A DNA stretch of 64,000 bases, from NCBI GenBank assembly GCA_036023115.1, contig JAYKKT010000086.1, positions 17,003,501 through 17,067,500 of the forward strand, read 5' to 3'. A program made the translations under genes and the position numbers. How positions within the stretch are numbered: position 1 is the stretch's first letter; every line of letters starts with the position of its first letter. This DNA comes from Brasenia schreberi. Taxonomy: Eukaryota; Streptophyta; Magnoliopsida; Nymphaeales; Cabombaceae. The notes under the pieces are model-generated. The model worked only from the letters and a program-made list of their open reading frames with translations, did not search any database and was not told the origin of the DNA. Below are positions 48,401 to 60,400 of the stretch, piece after piece.

Positions 48401-51400
48401 AGGCTTAGTTGTTGTTGTTGTATATGCATATTAAATTGCTAAACTTAAATTAAAAAATAAAAACATAAATATAACCCGAATTTCATCCTTGGTCCTTAGA
48501 AACAAGGGGTCTATATTGGTATACCAGATTAGAAAATTGAATACCACATGTATACTTGTATTGGTACCGATGTCACTACAACTGCCACTAACAAGACAAG
48601 ACAATGGAGATTACACACTAGATCAGTATTATTTATATCGCACTGTATCGTACATATCGGTCCATGTATCGTATATTCGAAGTTATTGTGCCGTATCGCA
48701 CGATACGCCCACAGACCCGCAGTTTTGCAGGTTTCTAACTTCTATTTCCTTTTGTTTGCGTATGTTCAGAGCTCTCCAACATACTATCCCCCGTCCTTGG
48801 TATTTAAGGGTTGAAAGAAAGTGTTATACGGCGTCCGTAGAAGCCCCCAACTCGGATTGTAGTATACATTTTGAGTTTTTTGGAGATGTTTTTTTATATT
48901 TATTATTTTTTGGTGTTATTTACATTTTTTTAATATAGCTTACCCCGTCTAGTATGGGAAAAGGCTTAGTTGTTGTTGTATTTATATTTTTTTAATAACA
49001 AAATATGTACTTATGAAGTGCGTGGATATGATTTGTATTGCATTCGTGAAGTGGGAGACACTCTATTTGAGTTTTATACGAAGATTGGAGATTTATAAAG
49101 TGCTTTTATTTTTAGGTTTTTAATTGAATTGAAGTGCTCAATTGAGATGGCAGGAAAGAATGTTAGGAACTCACAATCTCGGTCTGATGATCCAGCATGA
49201 CAGTGAGATACCGCAGTTGAGGATTCTAGATTGAAGATCAAATGTTTATTTTGTGAGAAGGTAGTTAGTGGTAGAATTTCACGATTGAAACACCACCTAG
49301 CATGAACTAAGAAAAAAGTTGTTCCTTCCACAGGCAGAGTTACATGTTTGTCAGAAGTCATTAAACGACAATGTCTTTAGATGATTGAGAGCATATATAA
49401 GAGGAGACAACAGAATAATGATTTAAGGATGTTTGAGGAAGAGGAGGAGGATGTTATTGGATTTACTGATAGTATTCCTTCATATGGTAGATCAAAGGTT
49501 GATAGTAGTAGTTATCGACTATCATCCAAGAGAAAGAGGGTTGTTAAAGATTTTGCAAGTGAAACTGGTAGAAGAGGAAACTTAAGAAGGAGTAGAGAAA
49601 GAGCTTCTTCTAGCATACATTTATTTTTTTCTCTTACCACTACACATAGTGCTCAACCTGAAATTTGTGTTGCTATGGCTTCAGAACAACTGCATGATCA
49701 GGCAGACCTTGCAGTGGGTAGATGATTTTATGATATATGCATTCCATTTAATGCAACAAATGATTTTCATTTTCAAGCAATGGCAGATGCAATTGCTAAT
49801 ATTGGTCTAGGATATAAGATGTCCTCTTATCAAAAGTTGAGAAGAAAGTTATTAGATAAGACTGTTCTTGAAGTGCAAGAATATTGTTGGACTTTGAGAG
49901 AGTCATGAAAGAAGAGAGGATGGACTATCATGACAGAGGGACGAGAAAGGACTTTGTTAAACTTTCTTATCTACTGTCCTAAAGGACTTATGTTTTTGAG
50001 ATCTCTAGATATATAAGAGGAGATGCATAATGCATAGATCCTAAGGCAAGAGTTTGATAAGGTGATATACGAGATTGGGCTAGAGAATGTAGTCCAATTC
50101 ATTAGAGATAAATGCAGCCAACTATAAAGTTGGGAAAGAGTTAGCAAATACTTATGAGACTTTCTATTAGACACCATGCGCAGCCCATTGTTTAGATATT
50201 ATCCTTGAAAATATTGGTGAGATAGATGAGATAAAGGTAGCAACTGAGTGTTGTCAAGATATCACCAAATTTATCTACAACCATGTCTTTGTATTGTGTA
50301 TAATAAGGAGATATACAGATGGTGCAAAGCTTCTTCGTATAGAAGCAACTCGGTTTGCAACTAATTTTTTATTTGTATAGAGCATTATGAGACACAATGC
50401 AAGCTTTGAAGAGAATGTTCTTCTGAGATCAGTGATAACAATTTGCAGAGTTATCTTAAAATAGAAGAAACAAAAAGTTGAATGATATTTCAAAGACAGT
50501 CTTTAGGAATACATTTTGGAATGCATGCGTTAGATTGTGGAGGATTACATATGCTTTAGTGAAGGTTTTGAGATTGGCTAATAGCGAGGAAAAACCATCT
50601 ATGAGCTACCTTTATGAAGCCATGGATAGGATAAAAGAAGCCATTAGAAATATTTTTAATGGAAGAAAGATGAATTATGTACCTGTGTGGAACATTATAG
50701 ATAATAGATGGAACAAACAATTACATCAGTCTATTCAAGTACTCAGCAAGCTTTAAAAGGGACGATGAGGTCAATCAAGGCATCATTGATTGTATAAACA
50801 GATTAGTCCCTGATGGGAGTAAAATAGATATTATACATCGAGAGATGGAGATCTATGCTCTTCACTTGATGGGTTTGATTTCAGCAATTCGCAACGACAC
50901 CAGTGTTGTCTGACGCTTATCGTATCGTGTATCGCTGGGCTCCACGATACGGGCGTATCGTATCGTATCGTACTTTAATATTAAAATAATATAAAAATAA
51001 ATTAAAAATTAATAAAAAATAATAAAAAATTGAAAAAAATAAGGAAAAAATCAGGAAAAATATGATAATTGCTTTAAATTCATATAATCTAAGTTTAGTA
51101 CAGATTGAGCATTCAGCATTGAACAATGGCATCCAAATTTACATATTTTGAATCCAAAAAATAAAATACAGACATAGTTTACACTTTACAATACACTACA
51201 GTTACATATAATGTTACATTTTACAAATTGTAATCAGGATCATCAACTAAATAATCTTCATCTTCTCCTTATTGTAGATCCTCATCATCATCAGCCACGC
51301 CCACACCTTCTTCTTCAAAATCAAATTCTTCATCTCCATAATCTTGTTGCGCTCCTTCCAAATTAATCCAGGCAACGTCTTCTTCTGTTAGGAGGGTATT

Positions 51401-54400
51401 TTCTTCAGTGTCTTCCATAACTCAATCTTCTAATATATCAAAATTATCCAAACTTATTGGATCGAACTGACTTTCTTCTCTATTTACTTTTTTTAATTAC
51501 CTACGACATAAACAAAGATAAACAATTAGTAAGTAATATTAACAATTGAAAACTGAAGTTAAATAATATCGAATTGAAAATTTGAAAGTAATACAACATT
51601 ACCTTTCACGAAGGCGCATGTTACAACAAATATAAACCAAATCATTAAGCCTTTTGTGTTCCAACCTGTTGCGCTTTTTTGTATGAATGTGTTCAAAAAC
51701 ACTCCAATTTCTTTCACAACCTGTTGCACTACAGGTTTGGCTTAAGACTCTAACTGCAAAATCTCTAAGGTTTGGACAATCACTTCCAAACCTATTCCAC
51801 CAAACATCTATAAAAAAAATATAAACATTAGAGACATAATAATTCATAGTAATGTAAGATGCAACTTAAATATGAAAATAAACAATGTACCTGGACGCAT
51901 CGTAGAACGATTGCGAATTGCAACAAGCAAACCCATCAAGTGAAGAGCATTATCATATATCTCCATCTCTCGATGTATCGCATCTACTATGCTCTCATCA
52001 GGGACTAATCTGTCGATGCATTCAATGATTCCTCGATTAACCTCACCGTCCCTTTTGAAGGTTGCTGAGTACCTCAATGATGGGTTTAGATAGTAGGCTG
52101 CTGCATGAATAGGCTGATGCAATTGTTTATTCCATCTACTATCAATTATTTTCCACATGGGCACATAATCTCTTTTTTTTTCATTAAAGTTATTTCTGAT
52201 CGCTTCTTTTGCCCTGTCCATGACTTTATAAAGGTAGCCCATAGATGGTTTCTCCTCGCTGTCAACCAATCTCAAAACTTTCACTAAAGGACAAGTAATT
52301 TTCAATAATCTGATACATGCATTCCAAAATGAACTTCTTTTCTACAATCTCATTTAACTTTCTATTCCTTCTGTTTTGAGGCAACTCTACAAATTGTTGT
52401 CACTCATCTGAGGAGAACATTCTCTTTAAAGCTTACTTCTGTCTCACAATACTCTGTACAGATAAGAAGTTTGTTGCGAACCGAGTTGCAGCTATGCGAA
52501 GAAGCTCTGCACCTTCTGTGTATCTCCTCATCATACACAAAACAAATGCATGGTTGTAAATGAATTTTGTAATATCTTGGCAACACTCAATTGATGCCTT
52601 TATTTCATCCATCTCACCAATGTCCTCGAGGATGAGATCTAAACAATGGGCTGCACATGGTGTCCAGTAGAAAGTCCCATAAATATCAGCTAACTCCTTT
52701 CCAGCTGCTTTGTAGTTAGCTGCATTATCTGTAATCAATTGGACTACATTTTCTAGCCCAACCTCTTGTATAACCTTATCAAATTCCTCTCGTAGGATCT
52801 CTGCAGTGTGCCTCTCCTTTGACATATCTAGAGATCTCAAAAACATGAGTCCTTTAGGACAATATACAAGAAAGTTTAGCAATATCCTTCATCGCCTATC
52901 GGTCCATCCATCTGCCATGATAGTGCATCATGTTTCCTTCCACGATTGTCTCAAAGTCAAACAGTATTGCTGCACTTCAATCACGGTCTGATCTAATATC
53001 TTCCCTCTCAACTTCTGATAAGAGAGCATCCTGTATCCTGGACCAATGTTAGCCATTGCATCTGTCATTGCTTGAAAATGAAAACTGTTTGCTGCATTAA
53101 ATGGAATACATGCATCATAAAACCATCTGCCCACTGCAAGGTCTGCTTGATCGTGCAGTTGTTCTGAAGCCATAGCAGCACGAATTCCTGGCTGAGCACC
53201 AGGTGTAGTGGAAAGAGGAAAGAACGAATGTATGCTAGAAGAAGAAGCTCTTCCTCTACTCCTTCCTGAACTTCCTCTTCTACTACCTCCAAAGTCTTCA
53301 GCTGCAACCATCTTTCCTCTACTAGGTGCTCACGAACTGCTACTACCAATATTTGTTCTAGCATCTGAAGGCAAACTATCAGTGAATCCAACTCCAGTGA
53401 CAGTAGCATCATCAGCTTCTTCACACATCTGGAAATCATCCTTTTGTTGTCTCCTTTCCTGTATACTCTCAATCATCTACAAGCATTGCCATTTAATACC
53501 TTCTGGCACACTTCTAACTATGCCAGTGCATGGAGCAACTTCTTTCCTGGTTCCTGCTAGGTGGTGTTTCAACCTTAAAATTCCACCACTAACCACCTTT
53601 TCATAAAATAAACATCTGATTTTTAACCTTGAACCCCCAACTAGTATACCCCACTGCCATGTCGGATCATCAGACTTTGAATGAGAGTCTCTACCACCCC
53701 TTCCTGCCATCTCAATGGAGTACTTTAATTCAAACAAAAACCTGAAAATAAAAGCACTTCGTAAATCTCCCAATCTTCAAATAACACTCAAATCGAGTGT
53801 CTCCCACTTCATGAATGCAATAAAAATCATATAAACACACTTAATAACTTCATATTTTGTCATTCAAAAAAAAAACTGAAATAACACAAAAAACAATAAA
53901 TATAAAGGAAAAAAATAGAAAAAACATTAAAAATATACCTAAATCCGAGTTTGGAGGCTTGGACGGACACCGTAGGGTACGATTTTAGAGCTTTGAACAC
54001 CAAGGAGGTGAAAACCGACTCTTAGGGAGCTTGAGGAATCCAAAAAGAGAGAGGAAACCCGCGAAAAATCGCGGGTTTCTCTCGGGCCAGGACCCTTTAT
54101 AAGAGTCCCAGGGCGTATCGCCCATATCGGGCGATATGGTGCGATACGCCCGCACCTGCGATACGGGGCCCCATATCGTATCGTCACGATACGTACGATG
54201 CGATCCGAACAACACTGAACGGCACTAATATACGCCCAAGTAAATTGTTTATTTTCATATTTAAGTTTCTTAAATCTTATATTATTGTAGATTAAGTCAT
54301 TGATATTTGTTTTTTTACAGATGTTTGGTGAAATAGGTTTGAAAGTAATTGCTCAAATCTTAGAGATTTTGGAGTAAGAGTTCTGAATCAAACCTTTAGT

Positions 54401-57400
54401 GAAAGGGAATGGAGTATCTTTGCAATGACTTAGTTTTCATCTGTTATAACATGCAACTTCGCCAAAGGTAATTTTGTATGAGTTGCTACTTAAAGATTCA
54501 ATTCAATATTTTGTTTGACTTCATTGTTAATGTTATTTACTAACTATTTATCTTTCTTTATTATAGGCAATTAAAAAAGATAAATAGAGAAGAAAGCCAA
54601 TTTCATCCAATAAGTTTGGATAATTTTAATATATTAGAGTGGATTATGGAAGATAACGAAGAAAATGCACTCCTAACCGAAGAAGACATTGTATGGATTA
54701 ATTTAAAAGGTGCGCAATAACATCATCAAGGAGATGAAGATTATTTAGTTGATGATCTAGATTACAATATGTAAACGTATTTTATTTTTTTGCTTCAAAA
54801 TATGTAATTTTTTTTTAATTTTTGAATGGTGAATGATCAATATGTACTAAACTTTGCATTATATGAATTATTTGCAATTATCAGATTTTTCTAATTTTTT
54901 TGGATTTTACTAATTTTTTAATATTAAATTATGATACACTACGATATGATACATATCATGGACCAAAATGACACACGATACGATACGCGTCGAACAACAC
55001 TGCACTAAAGAGCTAAAAAGAGAAACGCAAACATCATGCATTAACAAAGAGACAAAAAAAACATAGAAGGAGAAGAGAGAGAGTTGCTGGCAGAAGAGCA
55101 ATGCTAGCCATTGCTTTCTGAGAGAGAGACGACACACAATGGAGACAAAGGGAGACGCATACAAAAGGGGCACTAGAGAGAGCAGCAGGCAACAAGAAAG
55201 AGAGAGAGAGATACCAGCATGCAGGATAGTGGTCGTCACAATGGAGGGTGTGTGGGGTGGCTGCCACTGGTGGAGGGGGTGGTGGCTGTCACTAGTGGAG
55301 GGTGTGTGGGAGAGAGAGAGAACCGCGTACAATGGACATTAAGTTTTTATTTTATTTGGGTTGGATTGATCCAATGGATATTGAATCGACCAACCATGTA
55401 AGTTTATTTGGCTATAGTGGGCTGCTATAGCGTTGGTAGCGGTGCAATTAGTGCCCACCTTTTAACAGTGCACTCGTGTACCGCTCTACAAGCCGCTAAT
55501 TCGCTATAGCTCACTATTGATAACTTAGCACCCACCTATGCTAGCCCTAATCAGCTCAAGAAAGAAAACAATGGTTGTACAAACCACTAATGAAGGTCTT
55601 TTGAATTTCTAAAGCTTGCGGCCAATACAGAAAGGATAATTACATAATAGTTGTTTCAGACTCAAGTAGTAGTGTAGTAACAATGGGGTCCCACAAACGT
55701 GTAACATTGATCATGTGGATAGTATTCCTTGGTAGCAACAGGTAATTTTCTTCAAATACATAAAGTCTAAGTACAAATTGAGTGCAATAGATCCAAAGTC
55801 ACTCCATAAAACCACTATAATGAGGGGATCAAGTTAATATAGGTGATACCACAACATCACAGACTTCCGGGCTCAAATAAGGTATAGCTTATTCTCCAGG
55901 GCCCTTTGTCTTAAGAATGTTCTAGTAGGTTGGAAGCTCACCCCAAACTTTTTTTACTGAACTTTTTTGAATTGCCCTATCCAGCAGCCGCACCCATGCA
56001 ATATAGATCATGACCATGAGATTCATTAGAACACCATATTGTTTCTTAACTTCTTTCCTTTTTAATTAATAACAACATGTTTAGTCTATTGGCAGGGCTC
56101 TTACTAAGTCATGAGTTTCATTCTCATAATGCCCAATTATCTTTCAAATAGTGAAACGTACTCGAAGTCATTGATGTTGCACATGATCGAGTTAGGTGAA
56201 CCACTGTTATCCGTATCATACCATACGATACGTATCATAGAAAGCCATAATACAATACGATAACTTTTATCATATGATACAGGTTATCGTGCCGTATCGT
56301 ACGATACGCCCAAAAAAAGTTTTTTTCCAAAAAAAAATCATTTCTTTTGCAGGCCTCTCTTCACTTCTCTCTAAGGCATCCTCTGGTATGCTTGTTTGGG
56401 ATTGCAAGTTGTATATGTAACATGTAAATTCGGGTTAGTTTATAAGAAATTTATTGAATAAGAATAATTTATGAACCAATAAAAATTGTGACAAAATCAT
56501 TTTCCTTTTTGTTGCCAACTTTTAAGTATATTTCTGCTACCAGTTTCTAATTTCATGAAATCACAAACAATGAAGAACAATTTGGTTGTCCCAGTAATTG
56601 AGTGGGCATTTTACAACTTCACTATTTTAGGGTTCACCTTCCATAACTTCCATTGAGTTAAACATGATCAGCGTGTGTGAGGCTTAATTTAGTCTGTGAA
56701 GTAAGATCAGAAGTAATCAGATTACCTCATTTTAACCCACAACATCCATCTAACATCCTTCAATTTCAAACCACTTCAAGCATTAGTTAAAAAGCTAGTC
56801 TCCATTAAGAGAAAAAGAGGATATCATCAAGTAACAATATCACATCACTGGGGTGTCATAGACTCAATAATCAAAGAAATGGAGCTCATTGTTTTGCTCA
56901 CATATGAAAATTAGCAAATGTGCCAACTACATGTACAAAGATGACAGTTTGTTAATTTTTATATATTAGATGAGTGAATTATAGAAGATACCGAAGAAAA
57001 TGCACTCCTAACCGAAGAAGATATTGCATGGATTAATTTGGAAGGAAACATCATCAAGGACATGAAGATTTTGATTTTGAAGCAGAAGGTGGTGAGAAAC
57101 TTTGAATCTTCATCAAGGAGAAGATGAAGATTATTTAGTTAATGATCAAACAACAACAACAACTAAGCCTTTTCCCATACTAGACGGGGTCGGCTACATG
57201 GATTCTTTGTTTCCACAGATCCCTATCGTGTGCCATGTTAGCAGTTAACTCCCAATAAGCTAGATCATTCTTTATTGTTTCTTTCCAACACTTTTGTGGT
57301 CGTCCTCTACCTCCTTTAATACTTTCCAAATTTAGTTTTTCTAACCTTCTTACAGGTTCTTCTTTTCATCTTCTTTCTATATGTCCAAACCATCTTAAAC

Positions 57401-60400
57401 GATGTTCTCTCATTTTATCCTCTATTGGTGCCACTCTTAATTTGTTTCTAATAACCTCATTATGTATACGGTCTTTTCTTGTATGACCACTCATCCATCT
57501 CAACATCTTCATTTCTGTCACAGACATCTTTTGTACATGTTAATGATTAACTGCCCAACACTCAAAACCATAAAACATGGCAGGCCTAATTGCTGCTCTA
57601 TAATATTTACCTTTTAATTTTAATGGTATCTTCTTATCACAAAGAATACCTGATGCTCCTCTCCATTTTAACCAACCAGCATTAAGTCTATGTGTAACAT
57701 CTCCATCAATTCTTCCATCACTTTGAAAAATTGACCCTAGGTATTTAAAACTTTCCTTTTGGGGAATGCAATGTGTGCCAATTTTAATTTCTATGTCCTC
57801 TGAAGTAGCCAAATGATCAAACATACATTCCATATATTCTGTCTTTGTTCTACTAAGTCGGAGGCCTTTGTTTTCTAATGTTTCTCTCCATAGTTCCAAT
57901 TTTCTATTAACTTTTTCCTTAGACTCCTCCACTAATACAATGTCATCTGCAAATAACATACACCAAGGTACTTCATCTTGAATATGTTTTGTTAACTCAT
58001 CCATCACCATTATAAATAAGTATGGACTTAAAGTTGATCCTTGATGTAACCCAATATTAACTTCAAAGAAGTCTGTCGTTCCTTCATGAGTCCTCACACA
58101 TGTTTTTGCACCATCATACATGTCTCTTATAAGGTTAATATATGTCAATGGGATACCTCTTTTTTCCAAAGCTCTCCAAAGAACCTCCCTCGGTACCCTA
58201 TCATAAGCTTTTTCTAGATCAATAAATATCATGTGAAGGTCTTTCTTTTTTGCTCTAAAATGTTCCATAAGACGTCTCAAAAGGTGAATCGCTTCAATAG
58301 TAGATCTACCTGGCATAAATCCAAATTGGTTCTCTATTGTACTTGATACTTGTCTTAACCTACGTTCGATAATTCTTTCCCATAATTTCATAGTATGACT
58401 CATTAACTTGATACCTCGATAATTCGCATAATTTTGAATGTCTCCCTTGTTCTTATATACGGGTATAAGTGTACTTGCTCTCCATTCCTCGGGCATCTTT
58501 TGGTTTTTCCATATTTCATTAAATAGTCTTGTGAGCTAAGTGATTCCTATTTCTCCTAGTATTTTCCAAACTTCTATAGGAATATTATCTGGTCCTACCG
58601 ATTTACCACTCTTCATATGTTTAAGAGCCTCTTTGACTTCATTCTTTTGAATACGTCGGTAGAAATTGTGGTTTATATACTTTTCTAACTTGGCTAAATC
58701 TCCTAAACTAATACTAACATCTTTATTTTCATTAAAAAGATTATAAAAATAGTTTTTCCATCTATTTCTTATATCATCATTTGCCACTAGAATTTTTTCA
58801 TCCTCATCTTTTATGCATCTAACATAATTAAGATCTTTAGTTTTCTTATCTCTAGCCCTAGCTATCCTAAAAATATCTCTTTCACCCTCTTTTGAGTTGA
58901 GTTTTTTATATAAGTCCTCCCAAATCTTAGCTTTTGCTTCACTAACGGCCTTTTTTGCTTCTTCTTTGCTTTCTTATAAGCTTCTAAAGTTTCACTAGTT
59001 TTCTTAGCATAATGTAATTTGTAACATGCCTCTTTGCCTTGATTTTATTTTGTACTACTTCACTCCACCACCAAGCTTCTTTTTGTGCCGGTACACCTCC
59101 CTTAGATACTCCTAATACATCTTTCGCCACTTTCCTAATATGTATAGCCATATTGTTCCACATATCACAGGGTATTTAGTTAATGATCGTGATTACAAAT
59201 TTATAATATATAAATTTTTTTCAATTGTTCAATGGTGAATAATCAATATGTACTAAACTTTGCATTATATGAATTTTTTACAATTACCAAATTTTTTCTA
59301 TTTTTTCTGATTTATTTTGGATTTTTACTAATTTTTTTATATTTTTTTATATTTTTCTATTTTTTAATATTAAAGTATGATACGATACGTCCTTATCATG
59401 GAACAAAACGATACACGATACGATACGATACGCGTCAAACGGTGAACCATGTAAATAATAGGGCAACGTACGCCAATGTGAGAGCCATGTCGGACAGGAA
59501 AAGTGGACCGAAGTTATAGTTGAGAAAACGAGAGCAAATAATAGTTACCCCATAACAACATACTAAGGTGAGGACAAAAGTAATCAAGGATGAGAGAAAA
59601 TAATTTTCTCCGACAAGCCATATGCATAATAGAATCTTACTTTTATCTTTTGATATTACAAATCGATTTCATAAAAGCAAGGAAAAGTGGATTATCATGA
59701 AAGGTCATAGAGGATGGCTCTTGCTTTCAATAGGAAAGCAGAACTACATCAGGAAGCATTCAGCAACTCAGAAACTTGTGAAAGGATATGGATGGAGACC
59801 GTGCCAAGAAATCCTCCCCCAACCATTAAAAGGACAAAAACAATAAGAAAGTTTCATTTCCGTCTCATGTAACGTTTAAAACTCAATGGCCTGATGAATA
59901 CTCAAACTATCCGTAGGGGGAAGAACAAGAAGAAACAGATAAACCAAAAGGGGAAACCACTACTCAATAAAACAAGCTACGCAGGCAGAGATCACTCTGT
60001 TATTAGCAACAGTCATACCCAAAAATATACAACAAGGATAAGCAGAAACGGTAAAACCGTCCCAAAGTCGACGCCAATCACAGCAAAAGAGAGAGAGTTT
60101 AGATCGAGCTAACATCTTACCAGATCCGAAGCCATTAGCCCACATGAAAAAAAGCAAATGAAGCACTAGTCTTTCGCAAGAAAGGAGAGAGGACCAAGAA
60201 ACCAACAATGGAAACCCTCAAAACCATGACAGAAGACAACCAAAAGTCGTAAGGTAAGACATTGGTTGTCGTTTATGCAATAGTGGGGCGCAGACGCAAG
60301 GGAAACATTAGCAAAGGGAGAAAACAGTGCCTGAGACGAAGAGGTTGGTGGAGGGCTCTGCCGGCGAAGGAGGAGGGGTGGATGGAGGATGCGGAAAGAA

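Larger units (their letters stand above)
49147..54775 (+). pseudogene. hAT2 transposase relic, copy F
   Basis: A start-like [11 protein letters not shown] text near 49,147 soon hits TGA. BED-finger text follows ([20 protein letters not shown], about 49,225), then a Ser-rich region, [14 protein letters not shown] (about 49,680), a DUF659-like region (about 49,960-50,240) and a [24 protein letters not shown] segment (about 50,520). After the nested element, the dimerisation and acidic tail regions (54,320-54,775) lack the CERNW core. Many stops; inactive. Confidence 0.8.
48624..55002 (+). mobile_element. hAT2 copy F (plus strand), interrupted by hAT2 copy H
   Basis: The left end CAGTATTATTTATATCGC and right end GCGTCGAACAACACTG are variants of the hAT2 TIR. 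Flanks CACTAGAT (48,616-48,623) and CACTAAAG (55,003-55,010) match at 6 of 8. GTATCG clusters lie at both ends. Decayed transposase coding runs 49,150-50,900 and resumes at 54,226. A 43-bp RTE tail sits at 48,936-48,978. Confidence 0.75.
48152..55528 (-). mobile_element. hAT1 relic with nested hAT2 insertions
   Basis: The left end CTATGTCATCAATAGCG and right end CACTATTGATAACTTAG are flanked by CACTCACC (48,144-48,151) and CACCCACC (55,529-55,536), 7 of 8 matching. About 48,152-48,250 is the reverse complement of the right end of the full hAT1 (AGTGTACCGCTAAATC region). The transposase is absent, so it was a deletion derivative before hAT2 copy F entered. Confidence 0.75.
47858..60330 (-). 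other. RRM gene intron 1 (12.5 kb, GC-AG, transposon-packed)
   Basis: It contains a hAT1 relic (48,152-55,528) that holds hAT2 copy F, which in turn holds hAT2 copy H (50,901-54,217). It also holds hAT2 copy G (56,203-59,440) with RTE copy f. The rest is unassigned intron DNA. Confidence 0.8.

Noticed and set aside
48489..48938. A 149-codon plus-strand frame.
   Set aside because: It crosses the end of the hAT1 relic, the hAT2 F terminus with its GTATCG cluster and the leader, so it is not a gene.
60100..60260. Minus-strand ATGGCTTCGGATCTG followed by GTAAGATG, looking like a tiny first exon.
   Set aside because: Only five codons before the donor-like site and no matching downstream exon was found; likely chance inside intron 1.
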